Part shown: piece after piece, positions 43,401-51,200 of the stretch
How the letters are laid out: each line of letters starts with the position of its first letter
Position numbering within the stretch: the stretch's first letter is position 1
Assembly: GCF_051842935.1 (NCBI RefSeq)
Contig: NZ_JBPXRR010000001.1
Span: forward strand, 2,108,001-2,172,000
Direction of reading: 5' to 3'
DNA length: 64,000 bases
Source: Pseudalkalibacillus sp051842935
GTDB taxonomy: Bacteria > Bacillota > Bacilli > Bacillales > Fictibacillaceae
The notes under the pieces: generated by a model
Database searches by the model: none
Told to the model about the DNA's origin: nothing
Seen by the model: the letters and a program-made list of their open reading frames with translations, nothing else
Made by a program: the position numbers and the translations under genes

Positions 43401-43782
43401 AAGAAACAGCCAACAAACCTTCACAATACTTATGTAAATCATTGAAATCCAAGGCATGTTGCGAATTCCGTTCATCCGCTTGGAGTTTGGAACTGATTTC
43501 AATCAGATTTTGGTAGCCTTGATGGTTCATTGCATATAAGAGCAACCGCACAGGGGCTGTGTCTTGTTTAGATTGGATATCTATATCTAATCCGAGAATC
43601 GGTTTAATCCCTTTGGCCTGACATGATTTATAAAAAGGGATGATCCCATACATGACGTTCCGGTCGGTGATTGCGAGTGACTGCATTCCTTCTTCTTTCG
43701 CCTTATCTGTCAAACGCTCGATACGGCACGCACTCTCCAATAAAGAAAATTCGCTATGTACGTTCAAATGGACGTAGCCCAT
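40417..43782 (-). CDS. dnaE: DNA polymerase III alpha subunit DnaE
   Basis: Second C-family replicative polymerase of Firmicutes, extending primers before hand-off to PolC. 1121 residues: PHP domain (1-280, HLNVHSEFSLLESACR), palm with GPGRGSAAGSLVSYVL near 350 and the catalytic PDIDIDFPD near 395, fingers, helix-hairpin-helix and an OB fold (about 965-1050, IRIGAMVTKAKLIKTKKGD). No separate 3'-5' exonuclease domain, as expected for DnaE. It is divergent from ytrH. Confidence 0.97.
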   Translation of the reverse strand: MGYVHLNVHSEFSLLESACRIERLTDKAKEEGMQSLAITDRNVMYGIIPFYKSCQAKGIKPILGLDIDIQSKQDTAPVRLLLYAMNHQGYQNLIEISSKLQADERNSQHALDFNDLHKYCEGLLAVSSGVEGIIQRTLLSGKDQHNKLIDYMKNLFEGNFYLGLEDHGLGKEKELNLTLVQLSKETDVPLVVTNNIHYIDQNDSKAYEALRAIKLGKKLNEEDEGRFQTDEHYFKTAGEMKELFSHTPEALENTGKIADKCNVELTFGNPILPAYPLPEGESSKTYLHKVCQTGVEKRYGQAPSQEVQERLEYELDIIDRMGFNDYFLIVWDFMKHAQENGIMTGPGRGSAAGSLVSYVLFITQVDPIEHELLFERFLNPERVTMPDIDIDFPDTKRDDVIEYVAQKYGKDRVAQIITFGTLAARAAVRDVGRVLSLDNQLVDRVAKQIPSRPGITLDKALEESPLLKKTLDQSEDAQHLWRISKTIEGIPRHASTHAAGIVISKDPLTNVVPTQSGGEFLSLTQYTMDGLEDIGLLKMDFLGLRNLTLLENITASIEAQTGKQIPLHMLPFDDGKTYELLSEGDTTGIFQLESEGMRRVLKKLKPSEFEDIVAVNALYRPGPMENIPVYIERKHQQNTVAYPHPDLKPILQKTYGVIVYQEQIMQIASKMAGFSLGEADMLRRAVGKKKAEVLHEQREHFVSGAVQKGYDTASADEVYDLIVRFANYGFNRSHAVAYSVIAYQLAYLKANYPLYFLAELLSSIVGNHGKTAAYLGEIRQKGIFIHPPSINDSAAGFTVEDEGLRIGLMVIKNVGIRAIEAILIERKKGRFKNLYDLCRRVSLKTMNKRSLESLILAGCLDEFTTNRAQLLANLDAAIDYGAKIQKAEAEGQIDLFQDEETVESPVMEDVPPFQDKETLQFEYEALGFYLTGHPLEQFSEALQGFSCTRIGEIEGETKRIRIGAMVTKAKLIKTKKGDWMAFLQLGDETGELEGIVFPKAYKQQPELYQEGSLLLLEGNVEKSDDVKFIVEKAASLQTVTSNQSNQKRDLYLKIEASQQDKGVLHQIKNIVLDYPGTTDVILYYEQSKKIVRLSEEFSIDPVKECVVKFESLLGSKNVVLK

Positions 43783-43850
43783 CAGCTGTCACTCCCTTCT
43801 TTAAACATCTTATCCCCATTATATACAAGACAAGGACAACAATAAATCAA

Positions 43851-43879
43851 GCATACTTGAAGATGGCTGTCCATATTTA
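43851..43879 (+). promoter_or_regulatory. Possible sigma-E promoter of ytrHI
   Basis: GCATACT (43851-43857), 14-bp spacer, CATATTTA (43872-43879) resemble the sigma-E pattern (kmATATT, 14 bp, CATACAnT). ytrHI are mother-cell genes in B. subtilis. Confidence 0.4.
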
Positions 43880-43916
43880 TAGTTATGAGTGATCCCATTA
43901 AAAGGTGGAATGATTT

Positions 43917-44246
43917 ATGGTCCGCGATTTCGTTGCTACAAATATAATCAATTTTTTCGTAGCTTTCGGCATTATAGTTGGTGGTTCAGTAATTGGCGCC
44001 ATTGGCATGACTCTGATGGGCAAACCCCCATTCGAGTCCATGAATGCGTTATCTAGAAGCTTGAAGATATGGGCAATTGTAGCAGCAATCGGTGGTACTT
44101 TTGATACAATCAATAATTTCGAGAGAGGATTGTTCAACGGAACGACTTTGGAGGTAATCAATCAATGTATCTATATTATTGCAGCGCTAATAGGAGCTAA
44201 TACTGGCGAATCTGTCATCAATTGGATTACTCAGGAGACAGAATAA
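43917..44246 (+). CDS. ytrH: Sporulation membrane protein YtrH
   Basis: A 109-residue protein with three hydrophobic segments (FFVAFGIIVGGSVIGAIGM, IWAIVAAIGGTFDTI, CIYIIAALIGANTGES). YtrH and YtrI are mother-cell proteins needed for efficient spore formation in B. subtilis. AAGGTGG precedes the ATG. The stop overlaps the ytrI start (TAATG). Confidence 0.9.
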   Translation: MVRDFVATNIINFFVAFGIIVGGSVIGAIGMTLMGKPPFESMNALSRSLKIWAIVAAIGGTFDTINNFERGLFNGTTLEVINQCIYIIAALIGANTGESVINWITQETE

Positions 44247-44749
44247 TGAGGATACCTCCTTTACATCGACGAAAGGGGTATCAACGTTTTTTTGCGGGGA
44301 TCATCATAGGCACTTTAATCGGTTGGTTTTTCTTTTTATTAAGTTTTGGAGGATTGCAGAACCATTACATCATGGAAATCAAAAAAAGGGATCAGAGATA
44401 TGAGGATTTGAATAACAAGTTTCAACACTATAGGGAAGATTACGATGAAAAAAATAAGGAGATCGAAAAGAATTTAAAAGTGCAGGAAATTGATGTGACC
44501 TTCTTAAACAGGGAAAAAGTAAAAATCAAAGGACTGATGTTCCACGAATTAGAGAGGTCAGTCAAATCAGAATTACATGATTTGCTTACAGATGATATTG
44601 AATCTGTTTCCAAGCATTCTGATCTTGTAATCAAAACATTAGAAAACAAGACATTCTTGATTGAAAATGAAAAATTCCAGGTAAAAGTCTATCAAATGCA
44701 TCTTTATACAACCCTACGTTTATATTTGAATGTGGAAAGAGTCAAATAG
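44246..44749 (+). CDS. ytrI: Sporulation membrane protein YtrI
   Basis: A 167-residue protein with one N-terminal membrane anchor (FFAGIIIGTLIGWFFFLL) followed by a charged coiled-coil stretch (about 45-85, KKRDQRYEDLNNKFQHY) and an external domain. The ATG at 44246 shares its A with the ytrH stop and has AGGAGA before it; a longer frame from 44222 lies inside ytrH and is not used. Partner of YtrH in sporulation. Confidence 0.88.
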   Translation: MRIPPLHRRKGYQRFFAGIIIGTLIGWFFFLLSFGGLQNHYIMEIKKRDQRYEDLNNKFQHYREDYDEKNKEIEKNLKVQEIDVTFLNREKVKIKGLMFHELERSVKSELHDLLTDDIESVSKHSDLVIKTLENKTFLIENEKFQVKVYQMHLYTTLRLYLNVERVK

Positions 44750-44854
44750 ATGCGGGTTTTTGACAATTCTGAGACAAATAGGCATAAGAGTCGCAAAGTA
44801 CATGCACTTCGTATACAATAGAAATAGGATTAAAAGTGTAAAGGGGTAATGTGT

Positions 44855-45049
44855 ATGATTATCAATCGAAAAGAAATGGCAAAGGCGAAGGTTGAGAAGT
44901 TGTTGAGCGGATATTCTGCTTTCGCAGAATCAAAAGAAGTTGCCGAATTGATTAAGAAACAAGCAAAAGAACTAAACATTGAATTCGTAGAGGACGTGAC
45001 TGAAATTGGATCTTGGTTCATCCCAGCCAAACCCCAAGAACAGCAGTAA
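44855..45049 (+). CDS. Conserved small hypothetical protein
   Basis: A 64-residue protein, helical with MAKAKVEKLLSGYSAFAESK and a C-terminal segment ending SWFIPAKPQEQQ; no membrane segment or known motif. AAAGGGG lies 8 nt before the ATG at 44855; the ATG two codons earlier is too near. A TTGACA with weak -10 stands around 44760. It sits alone between ytrI and nrnA and ends at a bidirectional terminator. B. subtilis has a small gene in this area, but I do not assign a symbol. Confidence 0.75.
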   Translation: MIINRKEMAKAKVEKLLSGYSAFAESKEVAELIKKQAKELNIEFVEDVTEIGSWFIPAKPQEQQ

Positions 45050-45052
45050 AAG

Positions 45053-45094
45053 TTAGCCCCGACCTTCAGACAGGAAGGATACGGGGCTATTATT
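45053..45094. terminator. Bidirectional terminator
   Basis: TAGCCCCG (45054-45061) and CGGGGCTA (45082-45089), with inner CTTC/GAAG pairing, between convergent genes. Confidence 0.75.
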
Positions 45095-45104
45095 ATGGAC
45101 TTTT

Positions 45105-46049
45105 TTAGGTCGTTTCTTTGCAAGCCTCGATTAGATCTTGGATGATCTGTTCCGTTTCCTTGATTGTATGGACCGTCGCTCCGGATGCCATTGGATGGCC
45201 TCCGCCGTTATACTTCGCCGCAATCGTATTGACGATCGGACCTTTAGAACGCAATCGGACACGGATCTGGTCTGGTTCCTCTACGAAAAACACCCACGTC
45301 TTCAACCCTTCAACATTGGAAAACGTGTTGACAAGCAGCGAAGACTCGCTCGGTGTCGTGTTGAATTCCTCCATCACTTCTTTTGTCAGATAGATGTATC
45401 CGACTCCAGGATCTACATATTGAAAATGGGATAAAACATACCCATTCAAGCGTGCAAGGTTCAAGGAAACCTTGTACATCTCATTATAGACGCCAGACAG
45501 ATCGAAATCATAATTGCGTAATTCTCCAGCGAATTTCATCGTTTTCTCAGTCGCGTTCGGGAACAAGAATCTGCCTGTATCTCCTACAATCCCTGTATAT
45601 AACAGCTCTGCTCCTTTATCCGTCAGTTTGAATGAATGATTGTCTCTCCCATAAAGGTAAAATTCATAAATCATTTCACTGACGCTGCTTGCTTCTGTAT
45701 CGACCCAGATCATGTCTCCGTATTTATCTTCATTCGGATGGTGATCGATCTTGATCATGAAATCCCCTAGAGAATAACGTGTATCACTGATTCGAGCCTC
45801 GTTGGCTGTATCACAGATGATCACCAGTGCACCTTTATATTCGTCATCCTCAATTGTGTCCATCCGGTTCATGAATGTCAGTGAAGGCTCTTCTTCTCCG
45901 ACGACGTAGATCGACTTCTTTGGAAAAGTCGCCTTCAGGATTTCTGCCAATCCACCTTGTGATCCGAGTGCATCCGGATCAGGACGGACGTGGCGATGGA
46001 TGATGATCTTGTCATAGTCTTTGATCTTCTCAATAATTTGTTCTTTCAT
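45105..46049 (-). CDS. nrnA: Oligoribonuclease / pAp phosphatase NrnA
   Basis: DHH-DHHA1 phosphoesterase that degrades very short RNAs and dephosphorylates 3'-phosphoadenosine 5'-phosphate. 314 residues: HRHVRPDPDALGS with H20, D24 and D26, CDTANEARI near 90, DHHPNED near 120, and the C-terminal DHHA1 GGGHPMASGATVH. AAGGAGTACAAG precedes the start. B. subtilis ytqI occupies the same position. Confidence 0.95.
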   Translation of the reverse strand: MKEQIIEKIKDYDKIIIHRHVRPDPDALGSQGGLAEILKATFPKKSIYVVGEEEPSLTFMNRMDTIEDDEYKGALVIICDTANEARISDTRYSLGDFMIKIDHHPNEDKYGDMIWVDTEASSVSEMIYEFYLYGRDNHSFKLTDKGAELLYTGIVGDTGRFLFPNATEKTMKFAGELRNYDFDLSGVYNEMYKVSLNLARLNGYVLSHFQYVDPGVGYIYLTKEVMEEFNTTPSESSLLVNTFSNVEGLKTWVFFVEEPDQIRVRLRSKGPIVNTIAAKYNGGGHPMASGATVHTIKETEQIIQDLIEACKETT

Positions 46050-46155
46050 CTTGTACTCCTTCTATCTGTAACCTAATGTTCATTTCTAAATATGGATTTT
46101 TATGTTGAACTTCTATACAATGGTAGTCGACATCAATTCTAATTGGAGGATTACC

Positions 46156-46461
46156 ATGCCTGCATTCATCATCATAATTGTAATTGCATTAAGTCTTTAT
46201 ATTTTCTATAAAATTAAAGAGTGGCGATTGAAAGCTCCATATGAAAAACGTTGGACGAAAGCGAAAGCGAATATCGCTTTGGGCACTTTCATCGGTACAT
46301 ATGGTCTGAACCGTTTGTTCATCAACGAATCCAAATACGATTTGATTATCGGAGGCGTCTTCCTCGTCCTAGGAATTTTGAATATCGTTATGGGATATAA
46401 AGCGTATAAGTATTTCTTGCCGCTCGCGATTGAAGAAAACGAGCAACAAACCAAATCCTAA
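46156..46461 (+). CDS. ytpI: YtpI-like membrane protein
   Basis: A 101-residue membrane protein with three hydrophobic segments (IIIIVIALSLYIFYKI, ANIALGTFIGTYGL, LIIGGVFLVLGILNIVMG). ATG 46156 is preceded by TTGGAGGATTACC; a frame start at 46102 lacks a ribosome site. B. subtilis ytpI sits between nrnA and ytoI in the same way. Function unknown. Confidence 0.85.
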   Translation: MPAFIIIIVIALSLYIFYKIKEWRLKAPYEKRWTKAKANIALGTFIGTYGLNRLFINESKYDLIIGGVFLVLGILNIVMGYKAYKYFLPLAIEENEQQTKS

Positions 46462-46471
46462 AGCATATGTT

Positions 46472-46505
46472 GGGGGCTGACACGATGGTGTCGGCCCCCT
46501 TTTTG
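46472..46505. terminator. Bidirectional terminator between ytpI and ytoI
   Basis: GGGGGCTGACAC (46472-46483) and GTGTCGGCCCCC (46488-46499), then TTTTT. Confidence 0.9.
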
Positions 46506-46511
46506 CATGGA

Positions 46512-47831
46512 TTACATATGTCTGTCGATCAGCTGAGCCATCATGAGGGCTTTGCCTACGACATCCCCTTCATGATAAATTTCAACATCCACTTTCCCGT
46601 ATCGGCGGCTCAGTTCCAATATTTTTGGTCGGATCGTAATTTTACTATCAATCTGTACAGGTTTCAAAAAGTAGAGGGTGATGTTCTCGACAACGAGGTC
46701 ACCCTTCTTCTGCTTTCGAAGTGCACGGCTGCCGACCTCAGATACGAGCGTCGTCATGACACCATAAGACAACGTACCAAGGTAACTGGTCATCTGAGGT
46801 GTAATTTCACATGTATAGGATTCCTCATTATCCTCTTCTACAATATCCTGCACATGGCTCGTGATCAGGTCATCGAACGTTTCACCAACCTGCGGCTGTT
46901 TCTGTATCATTTGCAGCGCCTTCAGGACATCCTGACGGCTGATGATGCCATGCAAGGTCTGTTGTGCATCAATGACCGGAAGTAACTCAATTCCTTCCCA
47001 GATCATCATATGAGCAGCATTGGCGACAGACGTCGTCCCTTTCACCGAAATCGGATTTTTGGTCATCACTTTTTCAATCATGAGATCGTGATCGATTCCG
47101 ATGATGTCTTTAGCGGTTACCACTCCGACGACACGCATCATTTTATCCACAACAGGATAACGGCTATGGCCCGTTGTTTCATTCAATTCATACCATCTGG
47201 AAACCTTGTCCGTTTTCATCAGATAGTTGGTATGTTCAATCGAAGTCGTAATGTCACTGACAAGGACGATCTCTTTTTTGATCAGCTGATCATAAATGGC
47301 ACGGTTGATCATAGCAGCAACCGTGAACGTATCGTAGCTCGTTGAAATGACCGGAAGCTCCAACTCATCGGCTAGCTTTTTGACGGAGTCTTCTGTATCA
47401 AAGCCCCCGGTAATCAACACAGCGGCACCAGCTTTCAAACCAAGTGCATGAGCTTTCGTCCGGTTACCGACAATGAGAAGGCTGTCCGGGTCGACATAAC
47501 GCATCATCGCCTCGAGTTTCATCGCCCCGATGACGAACTTGTTGAGCGTTTTATGCAATCCTTGTTTGCCACCTAACACTTGTCCGTCTACGACGTTGAC
47601 GACCTCCGCATAGGTGAGTTTTTCAATGTTATCTTTGCGTTTCTTTTCGATTCGGATCGTTCCGACTCGTTCAATCGTGCTGACAGTGCCCTGGTTTTCG
47701 GCATCCTTTATCGCACGGTAGGCTGTACCCTCACTAACGGAAAGAGCTTTTGCGATTTGCCTGACGGATATTTTACTACCGATATCCAATGTTTCGATGT
47801 AATCTAGAATTTGTTCGTGTTTCGTTGCCAT
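46512..47831 (-). CDS. ytoI: CBS-DRTGG-hotdog regulator YtoI
   Basis: Multi-domain protein of about 439 residues: N-terminal winged helix (1-60, SVRQIAKALSVSEGTAYRAIKDA), DRTGG domain (about 70-180), two CBS repeats (about 190-305), and a C-terminal MaoC/hotdog domain (330-435). CBS pairs bind adenine nucleotides, the hotdog suggests an acyl ligand, so this may sense energy or CoA status; its target is unknown. ATG 47831 gives the same MATKHEQIL start as B. subtilis; an ATG at 47852 with AGGAAAG before it is also possible and would add seven residues. Confidence 0.85.
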   Translation of the reverse strand: MATKHEQILDYIETLDIGSKISVRQIAKALSVSEGTAYRAIKDAENQGTVSTIERVGTIRIEKKRKDNIEKLTYAEVVNVVDGQVLGGKQGLHKTLNKFVIGAMKLEAMMRYVDPDSLLIVGNRTKAHALGLKAGAAVLITGGFDTEDSVKKLADELELPVISTSYDTFTVAAMINRAIYDQLIKKEIVLVSDITTSIEHTNYLMKTDKVSRWYELNETTGHSRYPVVDKMMRVVGVVTAKDIIGIDHDLMIEKVMTKNPISVKGTTSVANAAHMMIWEGIELLPVIDAQQTLHGIISRQDVLKALQMIQKQPQVGETFDDLITSHVQDIVEEDNEESYTCEITPQMTSYLGTLSYGVMTTLVSEVGSRALRKQKKGDLVVENITLYFLKPVQIDSKITIRPKILELSRRYGKVDVEIYHEGDVVGKALMMAQLIDRHM

Positions 47832-47892
47832 ATTTTCACCAAGCTTTCTCATGGCTAAGTCTTTCCTATTATACTAAGGGTACAACACTACA

Positions 47893-48144
47893 TCAATGTT
47901 GTCTTACTCTCTTGCGCTCTTTTTGCACCCGTTTGGACGGGGCACGCTCCGGTGCATATTGCGTATACCTCTGGAACATCAATGCGGACAGGTTCCCGCC
48001 AATCACTAAAACGGCGAAGATGAGCCAGATCGCAGAAAACCATCCACTTAAGCCCGGCTCCATCTCAGGGAGATACGGGACTGCAAAATACACGAGAGCA
48101 AGTCCAGCTAATAAAGATAATAGCAAACGATTCTTCAATGACAT
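47893..48144 (-). CDS. Small membrane protein of unknown function
   Basis: An 83-residue protein with two hydrophobic helices (RLLLSLLAGLALVYFAVPYL and WFSAIWLIFAVLVIGGNLSA) and a strongly basic tail (APSKRVQKERKRVRQH) that should be cytoplasmic. GAAAGGAGACG precedes the ATG. I do not recognise the family. It sits between ytkL and ytoI with no terminator between it and ytoI. Confidence 0.7.
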   Translation of the reverse strand: MSLKNRLLLSLLAGLALVYFAVPYLPEMEPGLSGWFSAIWLIFAVLVIGGNLSALMFQRYTQYAPERAPSKRVQKERKRVRQH

Positions 48145-48218
48145 CGTCTCCTTTCATGTAGAGGTAGTCCTTTTTACATACTTTATGCAACCACCTCTAA
48201 AGAAAGAAGAACGTCCCT

Positions 48219-48899
48219 TTAAAGTTCGATGGATTCTCCTGATTTCAATACGCGTCCCTTTTTACCTTCCAAATCATTGACAAAAGCTTCTGGGTCCTGT
48301 TCGATGACCGGGAACGTATTATAGTGGACCGGAACGACAGTGTTCGCTTTCAACCAGCTTGCTGCGATTGAAGCATCCTCAGGTCCCATCGTGAAATTAT
48401 CACCAATCGGCAAGAATGCGATATCGATGTAATTCTGCTCACCGATCAACTTCATATCTGAGAAAAGTGCCGTGTCCCCAGCGTGGTAGACCGTCTTGTC
48501 TTCTGCAGTGAAAAGAAGTCCAGCAGGCATGCCTGTGTAGACGACAGAGCCGTCTTCTTCCGCATAACTGGAACCATGGAACGCTTGCGTCAGTTTCACT
48601 TTTCCGAATTCAAATTCGTACGCACCACCGATGTGCATCGGATGCGTTTCAATTCCTTTTGTTGCGAGATAATTCGCTAGTTCAAATGGTGCTACGACTA
48701 GAGAGTCATTCCTTTTCGCAATATCGACAGTATCACCGACATGATCATTGTGACCATGTGTAAGCAGGATGACGTCGGCTTTCACTTCATCCGCAGTGAT
48801 ATGGCATTGCTCGTTCCCCGTGATAAAAGGGTCAATCCAAATCGACTTGCCATTTGTTTCAATTGCGACGACCGAATGTCCATAATACGTTACTTTCAT
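48219..48899 (-). CDS. ytkL: Metallo-beta-lactamase fold hydrolase, UPF0173 (YtkL)
   Basis: A 226-residue metal-dependent hydrolase. The HxHxDH motif THGHNDH gives H48, H50, D52 and H53; further ligands are in HIGGAYEF/QAFHGSSY and YHAGDTALF (D near 155) and a late His (VPVHYNTF). Substrate unknown. ATG 48899 follows AGAGGAGAG; the longer frame upstream runs through non-coding sequence and is rejected. Confidence 0.9.
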   Translation of the reverse strand: MKVTYYGHSVVAIETNGKSIWIDPFITGNEQCHITADEVKADVILLTHGHNDHVGDTVDIAKRNDSLVVAPFELANYLATKGIETHPMHIGGAYEFEFGKVKLTQAFHGSSYAEEDGSVVYTGMPAGLLFTAEDKTVYHAGDTALFSDMKLIGEQNYIDIAFLPIGDNFTMGPEDASIAASWLKANTVVPVHYNTFPVIEQDPEAFVNDLEGKKGRVLKSGESIEL

Positions 48900-49130
48900 T
48901 ATGATCTCTCCTCTTTCCATATTTGTTGTTAGATCTGTTCTAATCCTTCTACCTGATGGATTCCTATTCCTTCTTCCAAGTAAAAAGATGAACACACAAT
49001 TCTTGTACCCGTTTTTTTCGAGATTTAAAAAGCCGAGTTGAACAGTCAATACCTTTTTGACCCAAATTTGAACGAAATATCCCTCAGCTTTTTGGAAAAG
49101 GAAGACTTTTTTCACAAACTTTGTTGCTCT

Positions 49131-49442
49131 AAAGAGCGGTTGATTTCCGCTCCAGGATGCTCGCTTTCCGCGGAGCGTGCGGTGAGCCCACTCACTTGCA
49201 CAGGATGTGCTGGCTTCGACGTTCACCACAGGACGTGGTGGGTCTTAGTCCAAGATACTTATAAAAAGTGAATAGCCTCCTTTTCAAGGGAGCCATTTGT
49301 GCTCCTGCGTCTACAAGATATTCCTGTCGATGCGAGCTTCCTCGTCGCATGCCTTGCGAGGAGATTATTCAGGTAGTAGGCACGCTGATCCCGCTGGAGT
49401 CTCGCACCTTGCTCTCCAATCAACTTGCACAGGGTGGTTTTT
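49131..49442. repeat. Composite intergenic repeat with imperfect terminal inverted ends
   Basis: The ends GTTGATTTCCGCTCCAGG (49139-49156) and CTCTCCAATCAAC (49411-49423) are roughly inverted around TTGATT/AATCAA. The left and right parts (CTCGCTTTCCGCGGAGCG; CCCGCTGGAGTCTCGCACC) resemble, from memory, an intergenic element common in Bacillaceae. Between them, about 49190-49370, lies another hairpin-rich block (GCACAGGATGTGC, CACCACAGGACGTGGTG, GCGAGCTTCCTCGTCGC). This looks like one repeat inserted in another. The 48900-49547 gap has no credible gene. Confidence 0.6.
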
Positions 49443-49483
49443 AAAAATGACTTAAAGCAACGATCTTTTAGAAAAGAGAAAGA

Positions 49484-49532
49484 AGGGCTGACCCGGCATC
49501 ACGATTCAGGATGCTTTGGGTCAGCCCTTTCA
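49484..49532 (-). terminator. Terminator of ald
   Basis: AAGGGCTGACCC (49482-49494 region) pairs with GGGTCAGCCCTT (49518-49529); the minus strand continues CTTTCTCTTTTC. Confidence 0.85.
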
Positions 49533-49547
49533 ATTTCTAGCCTTCCA

Positions 49548-50663
49548 TTAAGAAAGCATTTTACGAACGTCATTATATTCTAAACCATGCGCTTGGGATA
49601 CCGCTTCATACGTTACATAACCATCAAGCGTGTTGATTCCTTTAAGTAGCGCTTCGTTATCCTGACATGCTTGTACATAGCCTTTGTTTGCAATTTGCAA
49701 TGCATAAGGTACCGTCACATTCGTCAATGCGATCGTTGATGTACGAGGTACAGCACCTGGCATGTTCGCAACTGCATAATGTACGACCCCATGTTTTTCA
49801 TAAGTAGGGTTGTCGTGCGTTGTGATGCGATCTGTCGTTTCGAAGATTCCACCTTGATCGATGGCAACATCAACAAGAACAGCACCTTTACGCATTTCTT
49901 TGATCATGTCTTCTGTCACCAATTTCGGAGCTTTTGCTCCTGGGATCAAAACGGCACCGATGACAAGGTCAGAGTCTACAACTGACTCAGCGATGTTCAA
50001 TGGGTTGGACATCAACGTGTTGATGTCAGAACCGAAGATGTCGTCCAATTGACGGAGACGTTCAGGGTTCAAGTCGATTACTGTTACACTCGCACCGAGA
50101 CCGACTGCAATCTTGGCCGCATTCGTACCTGCGACACCTCCACCGATGACCGTTACCTTACCACGTTTGACGCCTGGTACTCCTCCAAGAAGGATACCCA
50201 TTCCGCCATGCGGTTTTTCTAAGAAGGAAGCACCGATTTGCGTCGCCATACGACCTGCAACTTCACTCATTGGTGTCAGTAGTGGTAAGCTTCGATTCGG
50301 AAGTTGTACCGTTTCATAAGCGATTCCGACCACTTTGTTTTCAATAAGTGCTTTCGTCAATTCCGGCTCAGCAGCCAGGTGTAAATATGTAAAGAGAATC
50401 AACCCTTCACGGAAATATTGGTACTCTTCTTTCAAAGGTTCTTTCACCTTCATGACCATTTCCATGCTCCAAGCTTCTTCTGCTGTATCTACAATAAGAG
50501 CACCAGCTTCTTGGTATTGTTCATTCGTAAATCCTGAACCAAGTCCAGCATCCTTTTCAATATAAACTTCATGTCCAGATGACATCAGGTTGACAACCCC
50601 AGCCGGAGTCATTGCAACACGATTTTCATTGTTCTTAATCTCTCTTGGTACACCAATTCGCAT
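49548..50663 (-). CDS. ald: Alanine dehydrogenase
   Basis: NAD-dependent oxidative deamination of L-alanine to pyruvate, used in alanine catabolism and important in sporulation. 371 residues: MRIGVPREIKNNENRVAMTP, catalytic K near 75 (MKVKEPL), H96 (LFTYLHLAAE), Rossmann GGGVAGTNAAKIAVGLGA near 172, D near 270 (VDVAIDQGG). GGAGGTCGCAAACT precedes the ATG. A cre-like box lies about 136 bp upstream. Confidence 0.97.
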   Translation of the reverse strand: MRIGVPREIKNNENRVAMTPAGVVNLMSSGHEVYIEKDAGLGSGFTNEQYQEAGALIVDTAEEAWSMEMVMKVKEPLKEEYQYFREGLILFTYLHLAAEPELTKALIENKVVGIAYETVQLPNRSLPLLTPMSEVAGRMATQIGASFLEKPHGGMGILLGGVPGVKRGKVTVIGGGVAGTNAAKIAVGLGASVTVIDLNPERLRQLDDIFGSDINTLMSNPLNIAESVVDSDLVIGAVLIPGAKAPKLVTEDMIKEMRKGAVLVDVAIDQGGIFETTDRITTHDNPTYEKHGVVHYAVANMPGAVPRTSTIALTNVTVPYALQIANKGYVQACQDNEALLKGINTLDGYVTYEAVSQAHGLEYNDVRKMLS

Positions 50664-50798
50664 AGTTTGCGACCTCCTAAATCAACAAATCTTCTTCCAG
50701 TCCGTGAGACTGCCCATTTAAAGATAACACCAAACGTCAAAAAGAAAAAGAGAAAAATTCGCAAGAAATCCTGTTATTCTACAGCATCTACAAATTAT

Positions 50799-50812
50799 TG
50801 TATCCGCTTTCA
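50799..50812 (-). promoter_or_regulatory. cre-like CcpA box before ald
   Basis: Minus strand TGAAAGCGGATACA matches TGWAANCGNTNWCA at 13 of 14 positions and overlaps a TACAAT -10-like hexamer, a placement suited to catabolite repression. Confidence 0.5.
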
Positions 50813-50835
50813 TTCTAACATATATAAAATCGGAA

Positions 50836-50860
50836 AGCTTTCTCCTCTATGGAGAAAGCT
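50836..50860 (-). terminator. Hairpin after the 53-aa gene
   Basis: AGCTTTCTCC (50836-50845) and GGAGAAAGCT (50851-50860) are a perfect 10-bp stem; downstream on the minus strand is TTCCGATTTTAT, a weak T-run. Confidence 0.6.
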
Positions 50861-50878
50861 GATCCCCTTCTATCCGCT

Positions 50879-51040
50879 CTATCTCAACTGATTTTCTTCA
50901 TTCATTTTGTTCGGCGTTTTTTGCTCGACAGACTGATCGACAACCCCGCTCTGGTAGGATTGCATGATCTGCTGTTGCACTTCAAATTCACCATTCGCAT
51001 CGTATTGATACGCCTCAGGTCTTTTCGGCTGTTTCTGCAT
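50879..51040 (-). CDS. Small hydrophilic protein, 53 aa, uncharacterised
   Basis: An open frame of 53 codons from ATG 51040 to TAG 50879 with an excellent ribosome site (AAAAGGAGGCATCACTC) 7-8 nt before the start, and a terminator-like hairpin 20 bp after the stop. The product is hydrophilic and Gln/Glu-rich (MQKQPKRPEAYQYDANGEFE, then VQQQIMQSYQSGVVDQSVEQ) with no cysteine or membrane segment. It resembles the short, disordered, glutamine-rich proteins often found in spores, but I do not recognise it. Confidence 0.75.
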   Translation of the reverse strand: MQKQPKRPEAYQYDANGEFEVQQQIMQSYQSGVVDQSVEQKTPNKMNEENQLR

Positions 51041-51200
51041 GAGTGATGCCTCCTTTTTACATCCGACCTCATGCTTTAGTATGCACCTTCACCACTCCTC
51101 ATATTGCGAAAAAAGACGAAAATCAAATCGACCTTCAAATAAAAGCCATAGCCTAACACATCCATTTTCTGTACAATGTGGTTGAGTAGGGGGACTGAAG

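Noticed and set aside
48900..49229. N-terminal extension of YtkL
   Set aside because: Family members start at MKVTYYGHS; the extension crosses the intergenic repeat and has no ribosome site.
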